Part shown: positions 1-6,646 of the stretch, in pieces
Layout: every line of letters starts with the position of its first letter
How positions within the stretch are numbered: position 1 is the first letter of the stretch
Source: Kiritimatiellia bacterium
Lineage (GTDB): Bacteria > Verrucomicrobiota > Kiritimatiellia > B70-G9
Assembly (NCBI GenBank): GCA_012961745.1
Contig: DTYT01000216.1
Span: 1 to 8,797, forward strand
Reading direction: 5' to 3'
Length of the DNA: 8,797 nt
Made by a program: the position numbers and the translations under genes
The notes under the pieces: generated by a model
What the model was told of the DNA's origin: nothing
What the model saw: the letters and a program-made list of their open reading frames with translations, nothing else
Databases searched by the model: none

Positions 1-235
1 GCCGTGGCGTGGGGGCGGCGGGAAATGGGAGGCGGGGGGCAGGTGAAGACCCGGTCGGCCATGGTGAAGGCTGCCGGACCCGAGAGGCGGACGATCGATA
101 TGGCCGCGGGGCTGGTGGCGGTGGCTATGGCGGCGATTGTGTCGATATGTGTATGCATGGCTGGCCCATCAGAGAATTGCAGCATGGTGGTTGGAGTTCA
201 AGTCACGAGCGCGGTCGGGTCTTTAGGAAGCGAGC

Positions 236-256
236 ATACTAGATGCCAGCTAGTAT
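236..256. promoter_or_regulatory. 21-bp perfect inverted repeat, possible operator
   Basis: ATACTAG (236-242) and CTAGTAT (250-256) are exact reverse complements separated by seven bases (ATGCCAG). A 21-bp dyad with 7-bp arms is a usual size for a dimeric helix-turn-helix repressor site. It ends 43 bases before the TTGACA box, so it could serve as an operator or activator site for the phosphorylase/GH35 unit. A transcription terminator for an upstream gene is less likely, because the stem is AT-rich and only three T residues follow. Confidence 0.4.
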
Positions 257-299
257 TTCCCATAACCAACGATTGGATGCGCCTTGGAGGTGCTTGTAC

Positions 300-327
300 T
301 TGACAAGGTTAGGTCGGGGCATATCGT
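300..327 (+). promoter_or_regulatory. Sigma-70-type promoter candidate for the phosphorylase/GH35 unit
   Basis: A perfect -35 hexamer TTGACA lies at 300-305. Sixteen bases later TATCGT (322-327) matches four of the six -10 consensus positions. This would place the transcription start near 334, about 70 bases before the ATG at 403. No other good promoter was seen between here and the gene. The -10 hexamer lies inside the left arm of the inverted repeat at 320-351, so a protein bound to that repeat would block RNA polymerase. The call rests on hexamer matching alone. Confidence 0.4.
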
Positions 328-351
328 AGGCGACTTTTGCCTGGCGATATG
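320..351. promoter_or_regulatory. Hairpin / inverted repeat overlapping the -10 box
   Basis: CATATCG (320-326) is the exact reverse complement of CGATATG (345-351). Inside it AGGC (328-331) pairs with GCCT (339-342), leaving a 7-base loop (GACTTTT) and a small T versus GG internal mismatch. Eleven base pairs form in total. As DNA this would be an operator overlapping the -10 hexamer and start point. If transcription starts further upstream it would form an RNA hairpin in the leader, about 50 bases before the start codon. The operator reading is favoured because the motif CGATATG also recurs at 96-102 and 143-149. Confidence 0.45.
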
Positions 352-402
352 GAGGCGGAAAGGGTATCTATGGGAGCGGTGTAGTGGCGAGGGGGTGAAG
401 GC

Positions 403-3400
403 ATGGCCATGAGGAAAGCGAGGTTTGGAGTCAAGGGCGGAGATTTTGTAATAGAGAATTATAACCGGGCGGCGCCCTTCGCGAGCTTCTTTCCAGGAAT
501 CGCGGGTGAGTCGGGGGTACCCATGTGGGTTTTCTACGTGAATCGCGGGCAGTGTGTCTGTAGTGCCGGCGTGGAAGACAAGGATTCGGCGGTGCTGGAA
601 TTTCATTCGGCGAATCGTGCATATGAGGTTGCGGCACTGGAGGGGTTCCGGACGTTCATCCGAGTGGATGGGAGGCGGGAGGTGTGGGAGCCGTTTTCGC
701 CGGATGGGGCGGCAAAGGAAGGGATCCGGCAGCGGCTCATCGTACGGGCGCATGAGATTGTAATGCAGGAGGAGAATGGGGTGCTGGGCTTGAGCATCGA
801 GGTGGTTTTTTTCACGGTGACTGAGGAGGGTTTTCCGGGACTGGTGAGATCGGTGAGGGTGAGGAATATGGGGCATGCAGACCGAAGACTGCAGGTACTG
901 GATGGGGCGGCGCTGGTAGTGCCGTACGGAGTAGATAACCGGAATATAAAGTTCATGCGGCGGCTGGTGGAATCGTTCGTGGAGGTGGCGAATTACAGGC
1001 GGGGGTATACGCCGATGTTCAAGTGCCGGGTGAAGCAGGCCGACACGCCGGAGGTGGAGAGGGTCAAGGGAGGTCATTTTTACGTGGCGTTTGGCGAGGA
1101 TGGGCGGGGCCTGAGGGTGGTAGTGGATCCGGTTGCCGTATTTGGAACGCGGCTGGATCTGCAGGTGCCGGAGAAGTTTGTGAGGGGGGCAAGGTTTCGT
1201 TTCCCGGAGGAGCAGATGCTGGAGAGCCGGCTGCCGTGCGCCCTGGCACTGGTAGATATGAAGCTCGGGGCGGGTGAGGGGAAGGGGTGGTATGCAGTTC
1301 TGGGAAACTGCGGTTCGGCGAAGGAGATGGGGGAGGTGCGGCGTAGGGTCGGCCGGCAGGATTTCGTGATGGCGAAACGGGAAGCGAATGCGCGGGTGAT
1401 TTCGGAGATCATGGATCACAACTGGATCAAGTCTGCATGCCGGGAACTGGATCTGTACACGAGACAGAATTTTCTGGACAATGTTCTGCGCGGCGGTGTG
1501 CCGATCACGCTCGCGGCGCGTGATGGGACAGCGACGGTGCTTCATCTTTTCAGCCGGAAACACGGTGATCTGGAGAGGGACTACAACGATTTCCAGCTTA
1601 CTCCTACACCGTATTCGCAGGGGAATGGGAATTATCGCGACGTGAATCAGAACCGACGGAATGATCTTTTCTTCAATCCAGATCTGGATGCGGACAATGT
1701 GCGGCATTTCTACAATCTGATCCAGCTGGACGGATTCAATCCCTTGGTGGTCAAGCCGACGTCTTTCCGGGTCTATGACCGGGACGGGCTGGAGCGTGTC
1801 TTGAGGGATCGACTGTCGGCGGCGATCGTGCCGGGAATCCGGTCACTGTTGGAGAAGCGTTTTCTTCCCGGTCATATGGTGTTGGCCTTGAGACGGTTAG
1901 GGTCCAGGTGGACACCGGCGCAGGAGCGGACATTCCTGGCGGATGTGCTGGCATGTTGCGAGAAGTACGAGGAGACGGATTACGGGCATGGATTCTGGAC
2001 AGACCACTGGACCTATAACCTGGATCTCCTGGAAAATTTTCTGGCGGTGTTTCCGGAGAGACTCCGGGAGATTCTGTTGGAGGACCGCAGCTTCACGTTC
2101 TTCAACAATCCTTTCCGGGTACGACCTCGACGCGAGAAGTACGTGATCTGGGAAGGTCGGCCGATGCAGCTGGATGCGGTGGTGTGGGATGAAGAGAAGG
2201 CCGCCCTGATAGGCAGATATGCCGACACGCCCTACGAAGTGAGGACACGCTGGGGAGACGGGCAGATATACCGCACCACCCTCTTGAACAAACTGTTATG
2301 TCTGGTGCTCAACAAGCTGGCTTCTCTGGACCCGTCGGGTATCGGTGTGGAAATGGAGGCGGACAAGCCGAACTGGTACGACGCCCTTAATGGTCTGCCG
2401 GGACTCTTTGGTTCCAGTGTCTGTGAAACTCTGGAGATAAAGAGGCATATCCGGTTCCTACTGGGTGCCCTTCGCGGGATGGGGATCCGGAATACCGATC
2501 GCTTCGACACCTTCGCGGAACTGCGGACGTTCATGGCGGAAGTGGCGGATCTGCTGCGCCGCCATCTTGGTCGGAACTCGGGGGCGTCGTTGAACGATTT
2601 CGGCTTTTGGGATGAGGCTTCTTCGGCCAAGGAGCATTACCGGGAGCATACACGGATGGGAATCAGCGGCGAGGAAGTTGCGGTGAGCTTTGACGAAGTA
2701 CGTGAGTTCCTGGAACTCGGGCTTGAGAAGGTGGAGCGCGGCATACGTAAGGCGTGGGATAGGAAAGTGGGGCTGCCGCGGACCTACTTCGTGCACGAGG
2801 TAGTCGAGTACGAGGAGGAGCGTATCGGTGAGGGGGATTCTCGGACGGTCCGTCGTAATGCACGCGGGATGCCCTGTTTCCGTCCCCTGCGATTCCGGGT
2901 GCGGCCTCTACCGCTTTTTCTTGAGGGCGTTGTGCACTACTTGAGGACTTGTGACGACACGAAGACGGCTCGCCGGATTTACGCCGCGGTCCGGCGCAGC
3001 GGCCTGTATGACCGCAAGCTCAGAATGTACAAGGTGAACGAGTCGCTGGAGGATGAACCTCTGGAGATCGGCCGCACGAGGACTTTTTCGCGGGGATGGT
3101 TAGAAAACGAGTCCATCTGGCTGCATATGGAGTACAAGTACATGCTGGAGCTGTTGCGGCGTGGTTGTCTCGAGGAGTTCTATAAGGATTTTGAAAAGGT
3201 GTTTGTGCCCTTTATGTCTGCGGCGACTTACGGCCGCAGCATCCTGGAAAACTCTTCCTTCATTGCGAGCAGTGCCAATCCGGATCGTACGGTTCACGGC
3301 CGTGGCTTTGTGGCCCGCCTGAGCGGTTCCACCGCCGAATTCATACACATCATGATGACGATGGCCTTGGGCCAACGGCCGTTCCGGTGCGAAGGAGGTG

Positions 3401-3729
3401 AAATCCTGTTTGATCCCCAGCCGGTATTGCACGCACGTCTCTTCACCCGCCGCGCGGAAAGAGCGACGTTGTGCCTGGGCGGGCAGGAACGCTCCGAATC
3501 TATTCCGTCGGCATCATTTGCGTTTGTTTTCCTGGGAACGGTGCTGATATGTTACCGTAACATGGCCCGCAGGAGCACCTTTGGGCCGCGGGCGGTGAAG
3601 CCGGTACGCTACGAGGTGCGGGAGCGTGACGGCAAGCGGAGGAAGATTGAGGGGCGGATATTGAGGGGGCCTGATGCGCTCAAGCTCCGGAACCGTGAAT
3701 TTACCCGGGTAGACATATATCTGGAGTAG
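403..3729 (+). CDS. Glycoside phosphorylase-like protein, GH94/GH149/GH161 group
   Basis: This 1108-residue protein resembles the large proteins annotated as cellobiose phosphorylase-like, whose (alpha/alpha)6 barrel uses phosphate to cleave beta-glucosidic bonds and release a sugar 1-phosphate. The N-terminal beta-sandwich region carries FYVNRGQ (44-50). The barrel carries FWTDHWTYNLD (531-541), KPNWYDALNGLPG (655-667), NESIW (902-906), YGRSILENSSF (943-953) and an SGST segment (974-977) of the kind that binds phosphate in GH94. D660 is my candidate general acid by analogy with the DWND motif of GH94. The length fits oligoglucan phosphorylases (about 1100) better than cellobiose phosphorylase (about 800). 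No signal peptide is seen, so it is probably cytoplasmic. ATG 403 follows GAGGGGGTG (389-397) by five bases. ATG 409 is a weaker alternative. GH35 follows 20 bases later. The superfamily is fairly sure, while the exact family and substrate are not known. Confidence 0.85.
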   Translation: MAMRKARFGVKGGDFVIENYNRAAPFASFFPGIAGESGVPMWVFYVNRGQCVCSAGVEDKDSAVLEFHSANRAYEVAALEGFRTFIRVDGRREVWEPFSPDGAAKEGIRQRLIVRAHEIVMQEENGVLGLSIEVVFFTVTEEGFPGLVRSVRVRNMGHADRRLQVLDGAALVVPYGVDNRNIKFMRRLVESFVEVANYRRGYTPMFKCRVKQADTPEVERVKGGHFYVAFGEDGRGLRVVVDPVAVFGTRLDLQVPEKFVRGARFRFPEEQMLESRLPCALALVDMKLGAGEGKGWYAVLGNCGSAKEMGEVRRRVGRQDFVMAKREANARVISEIMDHNWIKSACRELDLYTRQNFLDNVLRGGVPITLAARDGTATVLHLFSRKHGDLERDYNDFQLTPTPYSQGNGNYRDVNQNRRNDLFFNPDLDADNVRHFYNLIQLDGFNPLVVKPTSFRVYDRDGLERVLRDRLSAAIVPGIRSLLEKRFLPGHMVLALRRLGSRWTPAQERTFLADVLACCEKYEETDYGHGFWTDHWTYNLDLLENFLAVFPERLREILLEDRSFTFFNNPFRVRPRREKYVIWEGRPMQLDAVVWDEEKAALIGRYADTPYEVRTRWGDGQIYRTTLLNKLLCLVLNKLASLDPSGIGVEMEADKPNWYDALNGLPGLFGSSVCETLEIKRHIRFLLGALRGMGIRNTDRFDTFAELRTFMAEVADLLRRHLGRNSGASLNDFGFWDEASSAKEHYREHTRMGISGEEVAVSFDEVREFLELGLEKVERGIRKAWDRKVGLPRTYFVHEVVEYEEERIGEGDSRTVRRNARGMPCFRPLRFRVRPLPLFLEGVVHYLRTCDDTKTARRIYAAVRRSGLYDRKLRMYKVNESLEDEPLEIGRTRTFSRGWLENESIWLHMEYKYMLELLRRGCLEEFYKDFEKVFVPFMSAATYGRSILENSSFIASSANPDRTVHGRGFVARLSGSTAEFIHIMMTMALGQRPFRCEGGEILFDPQPVLHARLFTRRAERATLCLGGQERSESIPSASFAFVFLGTVLICYRNMARRSTFGPRAVKPVRYEVRERDGKRRKIEGRILRGPDALKLRNREFTRVDIYLE

Positions 3730-3736
3730 GGTTGCC

Positions 3737-3745
3737 AAGGGGGTG
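3737..3745 (+). promoter_or_regulatory. Ribosome binding site deciding the GH35 start
   Basis: AAGGGGGTG matches the AAGGAGGTG complement of the 16S tail except for one G, which can pair with U as a wobble. It lies four bases before ATG 3750, which favours that start over the in-frame TTG at 3732. The TTG is preceded only by GGAG (3723-3726 region), inside the phosphorylase stop region. The phosphorylase gene has nearly the same site (GAGGGGGTG, 389-397), so the two genes share a ribosome-site style. Confidence 0.6.
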
Positions 3746-3749
3746 TTTC

Positions 3750-6551
3750 ATGCCATGGGTTATCAAGGGTTCCTCGCCGCACGGGGTGAGAGACAGCAAG
3801 CCAGGCGCGCTGCGGCGCGGACGACCGATAGCTTATGATGGCCGTAGCTTTCTTATCAACGGCGAGCGCGTATTTCTGATCGGCGGGGAATTCCACTACT
3901 TCAGGGTTCCACACCAATTGTGGGAAGACCGTCTTGTGAAGATGAGGCGGGCGGGAGCCAACTTCGTGGCGAGTTACATTCCGTGGAACTGGCACGAACC
4001 GCGCGAAGGTCAAGAGATTTGGCATGGTGATCGTGATCTGGAGCGTTTCATCGCACTCTGCCGGAAGAACGGGCTATATGTCGTACTGAAACCCGGCCCG
4101 TACATTTGTGCCGAATGGGACTTCGGCGGCTATCCTGACTGGATCCTGGCCAAACGCGTTCCTCTGCGAGTGCTGGACTCCCGTCATTTGGCATACGTGC
4201 GCAGATGGTACCGCCGGGTGGCGGAAAAGACTGTGCCCCACCTGATTACCAACGGGGGCAACGTGATCTGCGTGCAGGTAGAGAACGAGTACGACCATCT
4301 GATGCGGCTGGGGCAGGAAAAGATATCCGTCGCCGAGGCGCAGGAGTACTTCGAGAGACTGGCCCGCTATATGGAAGAACTTGGAATAGACGTTCCCAAG
4401 TTCGCCAATGAGGCGGAATTTCTTCATGGAACGCGCATAATCGATACCCGCACCTACTACCCGAACGTTCCCTGGATCTGGATGTGGGAGTTCGGTTACT
4501 TCGACCGCAAGATTCTCAACGCGCGGCGCGGCCAGCCGGATTGCCCGACCATGATTCTCGAACTGCAGTCAGGGTGGTTTTCGCAATTCGGGCAGCCGTA
4601 CTACCAGCCCCCGGTCGAATTGACTGAGGCGGTGTCCAAGAGCGTCTTGATGCTCGGAGCTTCTTTCCTCAACTACTACATGTTCGTCGGCGGAACCACG
4701 TTTCCGTTCTGGGGATGCCGCGGAGACTGTTCCGCTCATCCGCCGGGCCGTCTGGAGAGCGTGTCGAAGCCGATCGGAACGACGACTACCTACGACTTCG
4801 GCGGTTCCCCGGTGCGCGAATGGGGCCAGCCTATGGAAGGCAGGTATGATTTCATCCGCGCATTCGCCGGGTTTGTGCGTGACTATCAGCCCTTTGTCCT
4901 TGATTCCGAGCTCTCGGACGAAGTGGGGGTCCGGGCGGAGCCGGATACGGTCCTGATCGATAAGGAGAGCGCCGAGCCGGACAGGGAGCTGAAAGCGGCG
5001 GTGGGGAATTTCGCGGTACTGGTTAGGAAAAAGGGCAACCAGCATCTGGTCTGCGTGCGCAACCTGGCACACCGTCCGGTCAGCGTGGATCTCTTTTGGA
5101 GAAGATCTGGAAGGGATATTTTCAGGAAGCTGGAAGTCCGCGCGCGGGAAGCCCGGCTGTTGCCGGTGAACATGCTGGTCCCCGGAAGCCGCATAAGAAT
5201 TGTGCGCTCGACCTCCGAGCTGCTTTTCGCCCGGCGTTGTCGCGGCAGCGTGATATTCGCACTTTATGGTAAACCCGGTCGCGGTTGCGAGACCATTCTC
5301 AACGTATCTCCGCGTCTGGTGAAGCCGCTGGCTGGCGAGGTGGAAGTGAAGGGAACCGGCCAGGCGCGACTGTCATATACCCACGAAGGAGTTCACGTAG
5401 TCTCCGTTCAGGGACAGATACTACTGTTGTTGGAGGACCGGCTGGCCGGAAAGGTGGAACACACGCCCAGCGGCGTGCTGATTGCCGACACGGAGTTTGT
5501 CCGCAAGATCGATTCAGACGGCCGGCGGGTGAGTCTCCAGGTGGAGGCCCGTCAGCCCTCACGGAATGTGCTTTACTTCGTTGCTCCGATGCGTCCCCGA
5601 ACGGTGAAGATCGGTGGCAAGCCGGCGGAAATAAAGCGCGGGCGCGCACTGTGCCGGGTGGACTTCACGATCCGCCGTACCGCTGCGGTGCGCTTGCAAT
5701 GGGCGGGTCCGTGGAAGGCGCGGGTGGACTTGCATGAGGTAGGAGATTTTGATGACGGGGACTGGACGGAGATCACGCTCCCCACGACACTGGAGGATCG
5801 CGGGCTGTTGGAGCATGGCTACGTTTGGTACCGGGGCGTAGTGGATTTGAAGTCGGTTCCCGAAGGAGCCGTACTTCAATACGGCGGCAACGACATAGAT
5901 CATCAGTATGTATTTGTAAACGGCAGACTGATATGGGATGGCATTGCGTCACACATTGATCTGGACGTTCGGGACGTGCTGGTCAAAGGGAAAAACATCA
6001 TCGCCGTGCTCTACCGCAATTTCTTTCACAACAAGGCGCACCCTTCCGAGGGGCCCTTGCTGAAGTACAGCGGGGTGAAGAAGCTGAAATTGCAGGGCAC
6101 CGTCGGGGGAGAGATCGTGAGCTATTCCCTGGAAAAGTTGCGCGTGCGGCAAGGCCTAGGCGGGATTGTCGCTGGCTATCATCGGCCGGAGTATGATGAT
6201 CGTGCTTGGATCGAACTGCCCTCGGCCCGCCGCGTGGTTCCCGGTGATGGTGCTCATGTCGTATGGCTGCGGCGGAAATTCTTCTGTCGCTTTTCCCGCA
6301 ACCACCGCTGTGCAGTGAGATTGAGGATACCCGGGGGAGGCGACCGGTGCCTGATATACCTCAACGGGAAAGCTGTGGGCCATTACGAGTCGGTCGGCCC
6401 GCAGGCGGATTTCTATCTCCCGGAACCCCTTCTCCAGGAAGAGAATCTGTTGGCCATCACTCTGGAAGGACGCCGGCCCTGGCTGGAGCTTCCGGAGTTT
6501 GGCACCTACTTCGACTCGCGCATTGTGGACATCCATGCGGTCTTGTCCTGA
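3750..6551 (+). CDS. GH35 beta-galactosidase family glycoside hydrolase
   Basis: This 933-residue protein belongs to glycoside hydrolase family 35, retaining exo-enzymes that remove terminal beta-galactose (some members remove beta-glucosamine). The TIM barrel fills roughly residues 20-370. It shows GGEFHYFRVP near its start, the family signature PGPYICAEWDFGGYPDW (from 115), the acid/base in VENEY (N179-E180) and the nucleophile in ILELQSGWF (E271). Their 91-residue spacing is normal for the family. Further on, TTYDFGGSP replaces the usual TSYDYDAP, which may alter substrate choice. Two jelly-roll galactose-binding-like domains follow (about 650-790 and 800-930), the last with CLIYLNGKAVGHY (867-879). 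No signal peptide is visible, so a cytoplasmic location is inferred. An in-frame TTG at 3732 would add six residues. The gene begins 20 bases after the phosphorylase stop, indicating co-transcription. Family certain; substrate unknown. Confidence 0.95.
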   Translation: MPWVIKGSSPHGVRDSKPGALRRGRPIAYDGRSFLINGERVFLIGGEFHYFRVPHQLWEDRLVKMRRAGANFVASYIPWNWHEPREGQEIWHGDRDLERFIALCRKNGLYVVLKPGPYICAEWDFGGYPDWILAKRVPLRVLDSRHLAYVRRWYRRVAEKTVPHLITNGGNVICVQVENEYDHLMRLGQEKISVAEAQEYFERLARYMEELGIDVPKFANEAEFLHGTRIIDTRTYYPNVPWIWMWEFGYFDRKILNARRGQPDCPTMILELQSGWFSQFGQPYYQPPVELTEAVSKSVLMLGASFLNYYMFVGGTTFPFWGCRGDCSAHPPGRLESVSKPIGTTTTYDFGGSPVREWGQPMEGRYDFIRAFAGFVRDYQPFVLDSELSDEVGVRAEPDTVLIDKESAEPDRELKAAVGNFAVLVRKKGNQHLVCVRNLAHRPVSVDLFWRRSGRDIFRKLEVRAREARLLPVNMLVPGSRIRIVRSTSELLFARRCRGSVIFALYGKPGRGCETILNVSPRLVKPLAGEVEVKGTGQARLSYTHEGVHVVSVQGQILLLLEDRLAGKVEHTPSGVLIADTEFVRKIDSDGRRVSLQVEARQPSRNVLYFVAPMRPRTVKIGGKPAEIKRGRALCRVDFTIRRTAAVRLQWAGPWKARVDLHEVGDFDDGDWTEITLPTTLEDRGLLEHGYVWYRGVVDLKSVPEGAVLQYGGNDIDHQYVFVNGRLIWDGIASHIDLDVRDVLVKGKNIIAVLYRNFFHNKAHPSEGPLLKYSGVKKLKLQGTVGGEIVSYSLEKLRVRQGLGGIVAGYHRPEYDDRAWIELPSARRVVPGDGAHVVWLRRKFFCRFSRNHRCAVRLRIPGGGDRCLIYLNGKAVGHYESVGPQADFYLPEPLLQEENLLAITLEGRRPWLELPEFGTYFDSRIVDIHAVLS

Positions 6552-6572
6552 GGCTTACACCTCCACGGCTGG

Positions 6573-6602
6573 ATCATCGGGATGATTGGCGATGGATTTT
6601 TT
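6573..6602 (+). terminator. Weak terminator-like hairpin after the GH35 gene
   Basis: CATCG (6575-6579) pairs with CGATG (6590-6594) around a 10-base loop. Two more A-T pairs are possible if one G is bulged, and six T residues follow directly (6597-6602). An alternative small stem ATCAT/ATGAT with a CGGG loop overlaps it. The stem is short, so termination would be partial at best. Its position 22 bases after the GH35 stop suggests the end of the carbohydrate unit, with some read-through into the next gene possible. Confidence 0.35.
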
Positions 6603-6646
6603 CGGGGCGGCTATGTTAATGATTCCCGGGACTACGGGAGGTGGAG

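Larger units (their letters stand above)
1..402. other. Upstream stretch without a convincing gene
   Basis: This G-rich stretch precedes the phosphorylase gene. In frame 2 the first 14 codons end at a TGA (44-46), so the tail of an upstream gene may lie here, but the peptide (PWRGGGGKWEAGGR) is too short and glycine-rich to identify. Frame 1 is open to a TGA at 301-303 and encodes a hydrophobic run (AAGLVAVAMAAIVSICVCMAG). It has no well-placed ribosome site and runs through an inverted repeat and into the -35 box, so I do not call it a gene. From about 230 onward the stretch looks regulatory: a 21-bp palindrome, a promoter candidate and a hairpin, each listed separately. Confidence 0.5.

Noticed and set aside
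4..303. Plus-strand open frame of 99 codons with a hydrophobic run
   Set aside because: It starts at a GTG at the window edge, and the internal ATG at 61 lacks a well-spaced ribosome site. It ends inside the TTGACA box and crosses the 236-256 palindrome, and the protein resembles nothing I recognise.
250..1707. Minus-strand open frame of 485 codons opposite the phosphorylase
   Set aside because: It is antisense to a gene with clear family motifs. The strong G bias of the plus strand removes stop codons on the other strand, and its product is an arginine, proline and histidine-rich shadow.
4569..5072. Minus-strand open frame of 167 codons opposite the GH35 gene
   Set aside because: It covers the GH35 nucleophile region on the other strand, has low-complexity composition and shows no recognisable domain.
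6603..6646. Separate promoter for the YdjY gene
   Set aside because: TATGTT (6612-6617) could be a -10 box, but no acceptable -35 hexamer lies 16-18 bases upstream, so I could not support it.
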